DNA of 42,636 nucleotides, from the IMG/VR virus record IMGVR_UViG_3300046507_000086, positions 1 through 42,636 of that record. One strand, 5' to 3'. Below are positions 31,012-39,588 of the stretch, piece by piece (the first letter of the stretch is position 1; the number at the start of each line of letters is the position of its first letter). Source of the stretch: a virus. The notes beneath the pieces are model-generated. The model was given only the letters and a program-made list of their open reading frames with translations. It was not told where the DNA came from and made no database searches. The position numbers and the translations under genes were made by a program.

Positions 31012-31335
31012 TTACAGATAACTAACAGCCAGAACTTGGCCCGTACCGGGGACGATGACCAGTCCATTGGCGAAGGGGAAGTTCAGGGGCACCGAGGCAC
31101 CCAAGGTATTCGGTACGGCAGCAATCTGGTTCCCAATGGCAGCAGCACCCGTGGTGGCAGCATCGTTCACTGTGCCCACCGTGGTACCCGCTACGATCGT
31201 GGTGAGGGTCCCAACACGGCCCGGGCCCACCTTGATCAGCTTGGCACCGCTGGTGAGGTTGAATGCAGCAGACTCACCTGTGACCGGGATGACCTTCTCG
31301 ATGTTGGCACCAGCAGCCGTCAATATCTTAGCCAT
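31012..31335 (-). CDS. Small Gly/Ala/Val-rich protein (107 aa)
   Basis: Last gene of the late operon, directly before the two-way terminator. Beta-rich, with many Gly, Thr and Val (GPGRVGTLTTIVAGTTVGTV), like small capsid decoration or fibre-associated proteins. Placed next to lysis genes. Function unknown; a virion surface protein is a guess. Confidence 0.6.
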   Translation of the reverse strand: MAKILTAAGANIEKVIPVTGESAAFNLTSGAKLIKVGPGRVGTLTTIVAGTTVGTVNDAATTGAAAIGNQIAAVPNTLGASVPLNFPFANGLVIVPGTGQVLAVSYL

Positions 31336-31343
31336 GGGGTCCC

Positions 31344-31520
31344 TTACGAGGCCGACTGTTCAGCACGGATCACCGCAGCAACAGCAGCCGCAGCAGCACC
31401 GATTTGGGTCACTGCACCACTCACGTCACCATGGAGACCCAGTTGGGGGGCCAGGATTTGTGCGAGGACAGCGATACCGGCCCAGGTCGAGGGCTCTTTG
31501 AAACGGTTCAGAAATTCCAT
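31344..31520 (-). CDS. Small hydrophobic protein, possible holin (58 aa)
   Basis: Read from the ATG at 31520. Two hydrophobic stretches (AGIAVLAQILAPQLGL, and an Ala/Val-rich helix after GAVTQIG) with a basic start and a mixed end. It lies 13 bases downstream of the endolysin gene. Holins form membrane holes that release the lysin. The assignment rests on size, hydrophobicity and position. Confidence 0.5.
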   Translation of the reverse strand: MEFLNRFKEPSTWAGIAVLAQILAPQLGLHGDVSGAVTQIGAAAAAVAAVIRAEQSAS

Positions 31521-31533
31521 TATTTGATTCCTA

Positions 31534-32064
31534 TTATGAAAGAAGTGTGGCCTTGGATACCTTGAGGCGAGCTTGACGATCCTCGAGACCGTTGGTTCCG
31601 CCATTGATACGCTTGGTGAGACCGAGGACATCGTCGGCCAGTGCTAGGGCCCCGCAGCGGTTGTCTTGCCAGAACTGACACGCACTGAGAGCAGCGTTGC
31701 CGGGTTCTTCCAACAGTTCGGGGTGGTTCACACAGTCAATGCCGAGCTTGCCCGCAGCCCTGACGTAGTTGGCCCTTCCGGTCGTCTGGAGGAGCCCACG
31801 GCCCATGTAGCGCTTCCCATCGCCAGCTACGGTGTTCCCGAGGTCCTTGCGCCCCTCATAGCGTGCCTGGGTGGGCGTAGGGCCCCAGAGTTCCTTGGTG
31901 TAGACGAAGCCACCTGATTCGTGGCCTACCTGTGCTAACCAGTGAGCCACCTCAAGGGGTGCTGAGATGCCATAGAGAGCCAATGCGGCACTAACCGGAT
32001 CAGCCCATTTCTGTGCTCTTGAGAGTGGAACACCAGTCGCCTTTGCGAAAACTTCTGGTGTCAT
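31534..32064 (-). CDS. GH19-type endolysin (176 aa)
   Basis: Glycoside hydrolase family 19 fold, as in chitinases and many lysins of phages of Gram-negatives. HWLAQVGHESGGF holds the catalytic Glu49, and Glu58 nine residues on is the second acid. GRGLLQTTGRANY is the conserved substrate-cleft motif, with further family marks in NHPELLEEPGNAALSACQFW. It degrades peptidoglycan at the end of infection. No signal peptide, so export needs a holin; candidates lie on both sides. Confidence 0.93.
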   Translation of the reverse strand: MTPEVFAKATGVPLSRAQKWADPVSAALALYGISAPLEVAHWLAQVGHESGGFVYTKELWGPTPTQARYEGRKDLGNTVAGDGKRYMGRGLLQTTGRANYVRAAGKLGIDCVNHPELLEEPGNAALSACQFWQDNRCGALALADDVLGLTKRINGGTNGLEDRQARLKVSKATLLS

Positions 32065-32297
32065 TAGAGTCCCGCGAGCTTCTTGACGATCTCACCGATC
32101 CCGAAGGTCTGTGCAGCCATTACTAAGGCTCCACCATAGACGGCGTACTTGATCTGAAGAAGGTTCTTTTCGATTGCAGATACAACACTGGCTGTGTTCT
32201 TCTGTTCTACTTTGATATCCTTCACATCAGTCTCAGTAGCGTCCTGACGAAATTCAAGCGCGGTGACCCGATGCTCGAGTGAGTTGAGAGGAGACAT
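32064..32297 (-). CDS. Coiled-coil membrane protein, XhlA/holin-like (77 aa)
   Basis: An N-terminal charged coiled coil (about 5-45) is followed by one hydrophobic segment (about 50-67) and a short basic tail. This is the layout of XhlA-type lysis proteins and of some small holins. Its stop overlaps the endolysin start, so the two are made together. It is probably part of the lysis cassette. Confidence 0.6.
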   Translation of the reverse strand: MSPLNSLEHRVTALEFRQDATETDVKDIKVEQKNTASVVSAIEKNLLQIKYAVYGGALVMAAQTFGIGEIVKKLAGL

Positions 32298-32300
32298 CGA

Positions 32301-32456
32301 TTACATCACAGCCGGGAGGCCAGGGAGTTCGTTGCCTTCCTGGAGCCAGCGAAGGAAGGTTTGGAAGTCGGTGTTGCGGAAGTCCGGGGGGATCGAAGCG
32401 TTGTCCGAGGTGCGGAGGAGGATGGGGCCGAAGAAGCCTTCTTGAAGTTCGTACAT
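32301..32456 (-). CDS. Small protein between fibre and lysis genes (51 aa)
   Basis: A 51-residue frame filling the gap between two late genes, with a strong coding look (YELQEGFFGPILLRTSDN, then FLRWLQEGNELPG). Small proteins of this kind often follow fibre genes in phages. Function unknown. Confidence 0.6.
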   Translation of the reverse strand: MYELQEGFFGPILLRTSDNASIPPDFRNTDFQTFLRWLQEGNELPGLPAVM

Positions 32457-32471
32457 GAGTGTCCTTGAGGT

Positions 32472-34178
32472 TTAAAGTTCAGCGTTGAACATGAAATCGA
32501 CAGCGCCTGCGTTTGTGAAGTAGGCCGCGCCTCCTGTGGTACCGCCTGTGCCTGCGAGGTTCAGGCTCCATGCTGTGGGGCTGTTGGCAGCAATCAAACC
32601 GCCTGTGTTCCAAGTACCTGCCCCTGCATAGGTGATGCCCGCACTCAACGAGCAAGCTGGCGTCGCACGCATAGGTGTTTCAAAGGTGCTCATCATGTAG
32701 GCTGTCGTTGCACTTGCAGCAAAGCCCGAGAGCGAGAAGCCCGCACCGAAGCTGATCTTTCGCCAGTAGCGCTTGCAGAGGTCCAACTCCTGGCCGACAG
32801 GGCGGCGAAGGAAAGGAGTAGCAACCGATCCTGCCTCCAACTGCAGTTCAGAAACCGCAATGAAGTTGTTGATCGTGGATGCCCAGTTGGTATTCCCCGA
32901 TGCCGTGATCCTGTTCGATGCTTGCCATGCATTGAGCGTGGCTGCTTGGTACGTGGCTGTGTTGAGAGCGCCAATCGAGAGGTAGAGTCCAGCGCTGGAG
33001 TTGTTCGCAACAGAGAGACCCGTACCCAGCGAAGACACTGGGATGACTACGGCCTTCGGTGTATTGGCGACAGCGTTGAATGTCGAGACGAATGAGTTGT
33101 TATTCGCGCCATCACGAAGGGCAACCGAGAACTGACCCGTAACGTTCGAATTGAACAGGAACGAGATGGTTGCAGGACCACCGAGGAGGTCATAGACGTT
33201 CGCACCTTCGTAGACCTGGGTAATCCCAAGCCACCCGTTGGTGGTGCCCGCAGTCGTCAGAACCGTGTTGACCGTCTGAACCACTGCAGGACGCGAGATA
33301 CCGCCATAGGTCATAGTCCCTGCGGACTGCGTGAACTGTCCACCAGGGGACCCGAAGATCATTGCCCAGAACCGATCGACTCCACCGTAGCCTGAAGGTG
33401 TCCCTGAGTTGATAACGATTGACGCCTTCTGTTGAATACGGCAACATCCATTGATCGTTCGATTACGACCAGCAAGGTAAGCAGTCTGGTTCGTGGTCAG
33501 GAGTGCCGAAGCAGCCGCAGCGTTCTGGCTTGCGAGGGCAGCAGCAGCACTAGTGGACGCATTACCAGCCTGCGTGGTGGCGGTGCCTGCCTGAGTCGTT
33601 GCAATGCCAGCTTGGGTCGTTGCGGTTCCTGCTTGGGTCGTCGCAATGCCAGCCTGAGTGGTAGCCGTGGATGCCGAGGTACCCGCATTGGCCTCTGAGG
33701 TCCCTGCGGCATTCTTTGAAGCTAGCGCGGCTGCAGCTTGGGTAGTCGCAATGCCAGCCTGGGTCGTGGCAATGCCCGCTTGCGTGGTTGCCGTGGTTGC
33801 CGAAGCTGCCACTGCGGATTCACTAGCACTTGCATTGGATGCCGAAGTGTTCGCAGATGTTGCCGCCGAGGATGCTTCTGCTGCCTTGGTTGTAGCTGTA
33901 GAAGCCGCAGCGGTTGCGGTAGAAGCTGCAGTGTTCGCGACACTGATTGCGGTGTTGGCCTGAGCCAGCGTATCGTTAGCCTGCTGTGCGAGGATAGCGA
34001 CGTTTGCTTCGGAGATCGCAGCGTTGGATGCCGCAGCAGTGGATTGAATGGCAGCAGCAGTAGCCTCGGAAGCCGAAGCGGTAACTGTGGCAACCTGAGC
34101 GGTAAGCTCGTCAATCAGTTCATCCGTGCTGTTGATCTCCGGGGGAACTACAGTCCCGTTGAAGAAAGACGTGGTCAA
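32472..34178 (-). CDS. Tail fibre / receptor-binding protein (568 aa)
   Basis: Residues 1-150 are rich in Ala, Ser and Thr and helical. About 125-225 is low-complexity, with many copies of the unit TTQAGIA or TTQAGTA, likely a thin trimeric shaft. The C-terminal 330 residues are a beta-rich globular domain (RNRTINGCCRIQQKAS, YGGVDRFWAM, QLEAGSVATPF, CKRYWRK) of a type frequent in phage fibre tips. It starts one base from the adaptor gene. Likely recognises the host surface. Confidence 0.85.
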   Translation of the reverse strand: MTTSFFNGTVVPPEINSTDELIDELTAQVATVTASASEATAAAIQSTAAASNAAISEANVAILAQQANDTLAQANTAISVANTAASTATAAASTATTKAAEASSAATSANTSASNASASESAVAASATTATTQAGIATTQAGIATTQAAAALASKNAAGTSEANAGTSASTATTQAGIATTQAGTATTQAGIATTQAGTATTQAGNASTSAAAALASQNAAAASALLTTNQTAYLAGRNRTINGCCRIQQKASIVINSGTPSGYGGVDRFWAMIFGSPGGQFTQSAGTMTYGGISRPAVVQTVNTVLTTAGTTNGWLGITQVYEGANVYDLLGGPATISFLFNSNVTGQFSVALRDGANNNSFVSTFNAVANTPKAVVIPVSSLGTGLSVANNSSAGLYLSIGALNTATYQAATLNAWQASNRITASGNTNWASTINNFIAVSELQLEAGSVATPFLRRPVGQELDLCKRYWRKISFGAGFSLSGFAASATTAYMMSTFETPMRATPACSLSAGITYAGAGTWNTGGLIAANSPTAWSLNLAGTGGTTGGAAYFTNAGAVDFMFNAEL

Positions 34179-34790
34179 TTAATACTCCGTGTCGTATGCA
34201 GGTTCAATAGCCATCGTTCCTTGATCCATGTCCGTCATCCGGCCCTGCTCCTCGATCTCATCCTTCAGGGATGCGTAGCGCTTCTCGAAGAAATCAATGC
34301 GGTCATCCACGAAGTAATCCGCAGCGAAGCAAAGGGCACCGTAGATAAGGAGGTCTGAACAGATGAGGCTGAAGACGTTTGAGTCGGTGTCAGCGAGGAG
34401 AGCAGGCTGCGTGGCGTAGTACCACATGTAGACAAGCTCACCTTCAGCCAACGTGGGCTTCAATAGGTACGAACTGCCGACACGCGTATAGACCGTGGAA
34501 CTCCCTGTCTGGGGAATCGGAAGGAACGTGTTGAGGTCCTTGTAGACCAAGGGACCCTTGAGGGTGTACAGCGATTTGAGACTCAGGAAGTCCGTGGGGA
34601 TGACTATGGATTCCGTGGGTACGTCAGGAGCGTTGCCTGTTACTGTTCCGATCTTTTCCATCCCCGGAATGCGGAGGACGCGTTCAATACGGGACTGGGC
34701 GAGATCGATGAAGTCGTTCGCAATATCATCCGTACAGTCGTTTCGATTGAGCAGCTTGAGGACCTTCGTGCGGACTTGTGCGCGATTCAT
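34179..34790 (-). CDS. Head-tail adaptor, tail tubular protein A type (203 aa)
   Basis: 203 residues, the usual size of T7 gp11. A helical start (RAQVRTKVLKLLNR, ANDFIDLAQSRIERVLRIPGME) and later VYMWYYATQPALL and YGALCFAADYFVDDRIDFFEKRY match podoviral adaptor proteins that join portal and tail. Its start overlaps the upstream gene by one base. Fold and context agree; no catalytic role expected. Confidence 0.8.
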   Translation of the reverse strand: MNRAQVRTKVLKLLNRNDCTDDIANDFIDLAQSRIERVLRIPGMEKIGTVTGNAPDVPTESIVIPTDFLSLKSLYTLKGPLVYKDLNTFLPIPQTGSSTVYTRVGSSYLLKPTLAEGELVYMWYYATQPALLADTDSNVFSLICSDLLIYGALCFAADYFVDDRIDFFEKRYASLKDEIEEQGRMTDMDQGTMAIEPAYDTEY

Positions 34791-35083
34791 TAGAGAGCCT
34801 TGGAGGTCGTGACGAAGTAGTCCATGCCTTCAGCTTTGAGCTTGGCAACGATGCGTTTGGCCGACTCGTTATAAAAGTCGAAGCCTTCTTTCATCCATTT
34901 TTCAATGAGGACTACGGGGATTGATGCGACTCGCATGTATTCGCCTTCACGGCCTTCCATGGAGGCCCCTCGTTCCGCCTTGAGGCGATCAACGAAGGAC
35001 GTGGGGATATGCTGAACACGCTCGATGATGTGCCCATCAGTGTTGGACGTAAGCGTGTTGTGGGTATCGAGAATGTTTTGCAT
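34790..35083 (-). CDS. Late protein of unknown role (97 aa)
   Basis: Lies between the capsid terminator and the adaptor gene. Mixed helical protein, with a basic middle (VDRLKAERGASMEGREGEYMRV) and an amphipathic end. It may be a head completion factor. No family recognised. Confidence 0.55.
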   Translation of the reverse strand: MQNILDTHNTLTSNTDGHIIERVQHIPTSFVDRLKAERGASMEGREGEYMRVASIPVVLIEKWMKEGFDFYNESAKRIVAKLKAEGMDYFVTTSKAL

Positions 35084-35089
35084 GGACGT

Positions 35090-35127
35090 AAAAAAGCCCC
35101 ACTGGCGGAGAGTGTCACCAGCAGGGC
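35090..35127 (-). terminator. Terminator downstream of the major capsid gene
   Basis: On the minus strand GCCC and CTGG pair with CCAG and GGGC across a small internal loop, followed by six T. It would limit read-through from the highly expressed capsid gene, as the terminator after gene 10 does in T7. Confidence 0.75.
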
Positions 35128-35218
35128 GAAAAGGAATGAGGAGGAGCCCCGAAGGGCCCCAAGAGGGGGTGCTGGCACTAAGCGGGGATTCCTCCCCAAG
35201 TTCACCAGCGGTTGATGC

Positions 35219-36154
35219 TTACGGCAAGGTGGGGTTAGCGCCCGTCAGGCCGATGATTGCGCCCGATGCGCCGTAGTTGGCGTGCTTGAAGCCGAACTCA
35301 CCAACGATCTGACGGCGGCTCGAGTCACCCGTAACGGCCAGGACCGTCGAGGTGAACGGACGCAGCGTAGCCAGCTTCCAATTCTTCGGGTCGAACACGA
35401 GGGCCGAGTCAGCCTTCATGAAGCGGTTGATCACGACCTTCTGCTCACCGAACGGCGAGACGTAGAGATCGACCACGTTGACGATGGCCTTCTCAGCACC
35501 GAAGTCACGCATACGGCCAGCAGCAGCCGAGAAGCCAGCCACGATGAGCGAGTCAGCGGGCTTGATCATGATGATCGTAGCTTCACCGCCATTCTCATAC
35601 AGCTTCTGGTTTACCGACAGAACGTCAGCTTCAGCCAGAGCAGCCGGGGTGGCCGTCTTGTCGATGGTCACGTTCGCGTTGATCAGCTTCACCGAGTTGG
35701 TGTCAGCGCCCCACACGTTACCGAACTTACGGGCAACAGCTTCGCCACCGAGGGCCGCGTTCTGTGCGATACCGACGAGGTGGTATTCGACTTCGCGCTT
35801 CAGTTCAGCCGACTTCTTCGACATCTGGTATGCCGTTTCTTTGGCGCGACCGTACGTGCTGATTGCGTCAGCCGTGTTCGAAACCTTCACAGTCTTCTGG
35901 AAGATTTGGGTCGTGTTGGCACGCATCACGGTCGGGCTCAACGTGCTATCTACTGCGTCTGCACCTTCAACCACAGCGTTCGTTGCGACTGCAGCGAGGC
36001 TGTCTTCTTGCCATTGGTACAGCGTGTTGCTGACTTTGTCGCCCTTGATCAGCGTCTGAAACGGGGTCAACGTAGGCGTCAGGTTGCTGATGACATCGCT
36101 GACATCTTCCTTCTTGCCAACTTGGTCGTACGTCTTGAATGCGGTTGCGCTCAT
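35219..36154 (-). CDS. Major capsid protein, SU10/DUF5309 type (311 aa)
   Basis: Opening TYDQVGKKEDVSDVISNLTPTLTPFQTLI and later NTLYQWQEDSLAAVATNAVVEG (given in parts) match the SU10-type HK97-fold capsid family rather than T7 gp10. RANTTQIFQKTVKVSNTADA, MSKKSAELKREVEYHL and DLYVSPFGEQKVVINRFM are further family segments. It follows the scaffold gene and precedes a terminator, as expected for the main shell protein. Confidence 0.9.
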   Translation of the reverse strand: MSATAFKTYDQVGKKEDVSDVISNLTPTLTPFQTLIKGDKVSNTLYQWQEDSLAAVATNAVVEGADAVDSTLSPTVMRANTTQIFQKTVKVSNTADAISTYGRAKETAYQMSKKSAELKREVEYHLVGIAQNAALGGEAVARKFGNVWGADTNSVKLINANVTIDKTATPAALAEADVLSVNQKLYENGGEATIIMIKPADSLIVAGFSAAAGRMRDFGAEKAIVNVVDLYVSPFGEQKVVINRFMKADSALVFDPKNWKLATLRPFTSTVLAVTGDSSRRQIVGEFGFKHANYGASGAIIGLTGANPTLP

Positions 36155-36241
36155 GGTATTGCTTTCCTTGATGGAGTGAATGTGAGATTAGGGCCTGAGG
36201 GTGCCAAGGGTGGCGGTAGGTGGCCCTAGGGATACTGCGGA

Positions 36242-37279
36242 TTACTCGCTATCTGCCCAACGGGACAGGAAGAGGTCTGCTGCGTCATCGGTGGAGCCCG
36301 AGGACTTCAACTTCGTCATTGCCTTCTGATTCTTTTCAACCTTCACGTCGCGGCTTGTGACCTGCTTGGTGGTCTTGAGAACCTTCGAGGCGGTAACGAC
36401 CTTCTTCTTGGTGGTCACAACCTTCTTCGCCTTGTCGAACTGCATCGCCTTATGGATCATCTGGATCGCATTCGGGTCAACAAGGGAGTTGATCGCTTCT
36501 GCAGGCATGCCCTTTTCGATTGCGTACGTACGCAGTTCGTTATAGACAGTCTGGTTCCACCCGGGGATAGCTTCTTTCAGGACCTTGACTGCTTCCTTCG
36601 CCTGGGCATCAATCTGTGCCTTACGCGTGGCGTTCGCTTCCTTCACGAACGTGTCAACTTCCTGGGTGACGAATTGGAAGTCCTCATAGGCTGCTGCGGC
36701 TTCAGCACGGAGAGCGGTGAACTCTTCGGTGCTCAGTTCCTTGCTTGCCAACAGCATGTCAACCTTCGAGTACGGTTCCCAACGGGTCTTCACCTTGTCA
36801 TAGATGCGTTCCAGTTGTGCAGCCGCTTTCTCGTTGGCAGCGTCGAGACGTTTCTGATCGTCTGCGACCTTCTGTGATTTCTTCGTGAGTGAAGCCTCTT
36901 GTCCAAAGAGGCGCTTCAAGTCTTTAACGGATACCTCGTGCTCCTCGTCACCGACCTTAACCTTGACCTTCGCGTCATCCTTCAGGGAACCCTTAGGCTC
37001 CTCTTCGGTTGACTCTTCTTCGTCATCGGTTTCATCTTCGGCTTCGTCGTCGCCCGTTTCTTCAGGGTCCGTATCGTCCTCGTCGCTCGACTCTTCTTCA
37101 TCGTCGGCTTCGTCTTCGGTGGATTCCGACTCGTCATCGGTTTCTACCTCTTCTTCCTCAGGTGCCTCGGATACCTTCTCAGGGTCCTCATCACTCCATC
37201 GGTTGAGAAATTCGTTTGCTGCGTCATCTTCGGTATGGAGGATGGCGCTATCGACGCCCTCTTGGGTGGTCGTGGTCAT
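36242..37279 (-). CDS. Scaffolding protein (345 aa)
   Basis: The first 110 residues are extremely acidic (runs of Asp, Glu and Ser), the middle is a long charged helix (about 130-250), and the end is basic (KKVVTTKKKVVTASKVLK). This is the usual pattern of phage scaffolds, which hold the capsid protein during assembly and then leave. Directly upstream of the capsid gene and downstream of the portal group. Confidence 0.85.
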   Translation of the reverse strand: MTTTTQEGVDSAILHTEDDAANEFLNRWSDEDPEKVSEAPEEEEVETDDESESTEDEADDEEESSDEDDTDPEETGDDEAEDETDDEEESTEEEPKGSLKDDAKVKVKVGDEEHEVSVKDLKRLFGQEASLTKKSQKVADDQKRLDAANEKAAAQLERIYDKVKTRWEPYSKVDMLLASKELSTEEFTALRAEAAAAYEDFQFVTQEVDTFVKEANATRKAQIDAQAKEAVKVLKEAIPGWNQTVYNELRTYAIEKGMPAEAINSLVDPNAIQMIHKAMQFDKAKKVVTTKKKVVTASKVLKTTKQVTSRDVKVEKNQKAMTKLKSSGSTDDAADLFLSRWADSE

Positions 37280-37287
37280 GTGTTTGT

Positions 37288-37533
37288 TTACTCTTCAGTT
37301 GGTGTAAGAAGCTGGGTCTTTGCGTTGATCCAGCTTTGGAGTTCTGCGGCGATGTCCTGGAGTGCTCGGATTTGGTAGAAGCGCTGCTCGCGTTTCACTG
37401 TGTCTCCTAGGGCACTGCCGGTGATCTCCGTCGTGTATTGGTTGAATAGCTCGTTCACGGCGACTGTGAAGGCTTCCGTTGCCAGAAGCTCCTCAGCAGC
37501 CAGTCCGCGTTTGAGCGTGAGTTCTTCGCTCAT
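37288..37533 (-). CDS. Small helical late protein (81 aa)
   Basis: Fits between portal and scaffold with gaps of 6 and 8 bases. Helical and acidic (RGLAAEELLATEAFTVAVNELFNQ, QIRALQDIAAELQSWI). Small proteins at this place in podovirus head operons are common; role unknown. Confidence 0.65.
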   Translation of the reverse strand: MSEELTLKRGLAAEELLATEAFTVAVNELFNQYTTEITGSALGDTVKREQRFYQIRALQDIAAELQSWINAKTQLLTPTEE

Positions 37534-37539
37534 GGGGGT

Positions 37540-39588
37540 TTAGTTAGGGGATACGATGGCTCGGCCCGAGGCAGGATCAGCAGCTACCATTTCCTTTGCT
37601 TGTTCCATCTCTTGCACAGCGATTGCAGCCTTAGACGTGGAATCGAATTCCTTAATATCCAGTTCACGAGTCTTGCGCATGTTCTCGAGTTGAAGCGACA
37701 GCTTGTCGAGAGATGTCTTGACTTGTTCGATCTGGATGTGGCCTTCGACCTTCTCTTTGGAGTTGGCAGCGACAGCCTCTTGTACGGCGACCTTGCGCTC
37801 CTCGATCTCGAGCATCTTCATCTTGATCGGATCAGGCTGCGGAGCAGGAATCTTCTTCGGATCAGTAATGAGGAGCCCTGCGTCCTTGAAGCCGGACTTC
37901 TGGAGGAACTGAGTGGCTGCGTAATACTTGTTGTCGTCCGTCATCATGCGAGCGATAGCCGGGTCTTGACCAAGCATGCCCAGTGCAGCAAGGACCTTCT
38001 GTGCCTCACGGCCTTGATCAGCGTATCCAAGGTGCAGTTCGACGGTACAGGTAACCTCTTCGTCCCATTCCTGCGGATCGATGCGAACGAAGTCACCAGC
38101 AACACGGACAACCTTCTCCTTCTTCTCATTAGCGAGAACCAGTCTGTACACCTCAAGATAGAGGGGACGAATAAACTGGTTAGCGAAGTTACGAGCCATG
38201 ATCTTCTCGCGTTGCTGCGAGAGAGTGACGAGGTTCTCCACCATGCCTGCAGAGTTCTGCTTGCTGATGGCGTCCTTGTTGAGACCTTGGGACAGCTTGG
38301 AGACCCCTGTGACTTCTTCCTTATCGTCATCCAACATCTGAATCGTCTGGAACACGAAGGGATTGAGCCCAGGCTGCGGCAACGGGAAGATGCCATCAGG
38401 ACGCGTGATGTTGACCAGACCACCCACACGGTTCTCGAGGAGTTCCTTGGGGTTCGTCAGGGCACCCTTCACAACCGCCATACGGGGATTGTTGGTGGTG
38501 ACAGTGTGGTCGAGAATGCCGCGCACGAGGACCGTACGAGCGTTCTGCGTGGGGATCACACGGGCTGCGTAGTTGCTACCGTAGAATGCGTGAGGAGTCG
38601 GGATCGGGGTGTAGTGCAGGAACGGCTTGCGATCTACTTGTTCCTTGTCGAGGATCGTCTCGTTGGCGAAGATGACCTTCCACAGCTTGGCGACACCTGA
38701 GCCATCCATGTCGATCCGAAGGTACGCTTCGTACACTAGGATTCCCGAGGTTTGCTCTTGAAGGGAATCATCATTGCCGATTGTCGAGGCACCAATGTCT
38801 AGGAACCGAGCCTGCTTCTCACCGTTCAGTTCCAGTTCGTTGCCTGAGTCTGTGGGGAGACCCTTGACCAGCTTCTCGTCGTAACCCTCTTCGATCAGTT
38901 CGGACTTCGTCTTGCGGGTCCGATGGGCTACCAAAGGAGCAGCGTCAATCGTTGCCGAGGTCGAGGTGATCAGGAACTCTTCAGGGGGGACGTTGATGTA
39001 CCGTACTTGCCCCTTGTCAACCATGCGGGTCAGTTCGCCTTCCACCAGACCTGTATCTTCGTCCTGTTCGATGCGGACTTCCTTCACGTCATCCATCGAC
39101 GCGAGCATCTGCACTTCGTCCATCGAGAGGTTGCTGAACTCCTCAACCTGCTCCTCAATGCACTCTTCCCACCAAATCTTGACGATACCGCTGCGAGCGA
39201 TAAGGCCATCGTGGATCAGTTGCGAGAAGATGTCATAGGAGTCGTTCTGACGGTGGACAACGTAGTCCGCGTACTCTGTAGCGATACGCATGTTCTCAAC
39301 GTCATCTGCAGTCTGCGGATCAAACGAGACGATACGATTACCGGCACTGAAGGTTTCCAGGAGGACGGCCTTCAGGGATTCCACGGCGTCAAAGACATCC
39401 ATGGAGACATACTTCGAGTTGCCGCTGTGGGCAGGCTTCGGTTTTACTCCTTGGTAGTACTCTAAAACGTTTTGCCGTTCCGAAGAAAGCTCCGAATCAT
39501 AGTAAAGCGCTGCGCTATTGATCGCTTGGCTTACCAAACTCTTCAGTTCATCTTCTGTGACGGGCTTGAACTTGTCTGTCTTAGCCAT
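37540..39588 (-). CDS. Portal protein (682 aa)
   Basis: Large protein directly after the terminase gene (one-base overlap). The opening region SQAINSAALYYDSELSSERQ, YYQGVKPKPAHSGNSKYVSMDV and ESLKAVLLETFSAGNRIVSF fit portals of podoviruses outside the strict T7 group. The centre has the mixed alpha/beta portal core, and the C-terminal 120 residues are a long charged helix (MKMLEIEERKVAVQEAV), the likely barrel. It forms the dodecameric DNA gate. Confidence 0.88.
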   Translation of the reverse strand: MAKTDKFKPVTEDELKSLVSQAINSAALYYDSELSSERQNVLEYYQGVKPKPAHSGNSKYVSMDVFDAVESLKAVLLETFSAGNRIVSFDPQTADDVENMRIATEYADYVVHRQNDSYDIFSQLIHDGLIARSGIVKIWWEECIEEQVEEFSNLSMDEVQMLASMDDVKEVRIEQDEDTGLVEGELTRMVDKGQVRYINVPPEEFLITSTSATIDAAPLVAHRTRKTKSELIEEGYDEKLVKGLPTDSGNELELNGEKQARFLDIGASTIGNDDSLQEQTSGILVYEAYLRIDMDGSGVAKLWKVIFANETILDKEQVDRKPFLHYTPIPTPHAFYGSNYAARVIPTQNARTVLVRGILDHTVTTNNPRMAVVKGALTNPKELLENRVGGLVNITRPDGIFPLPQPGLNPFVFQTIQMLDDDKEEVTGVSKLSQGLNKDAISKQNSAGMVENLVTLSQQREKIMARNFANQFIRPLYLEVYRLVLANEKKEKVVRVAGDFVRIDPQEWDEEVTCTVELHLGYADQGREAQKVLAALGMLGQDPAIARMMTDDNKYYAATQFLQKSGFKDAGLLITDPKKIPAPQPDPIKMKMLEIEERKVAVQEAVAANSKEKVEGHIQIEQVKTSLDKLSLQLENMRKTRELDIKEFDSTSKAAIAVQEMEQAKEMVAADPASGRAIVSPN

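Noticed and set aside
36885-37307. Serine-rich open frame opposite the scaffold gene
   Set aside because: The Ser runs are simply the reverse reading of the acidic Asp/Glu repeats of the scaffold protein.
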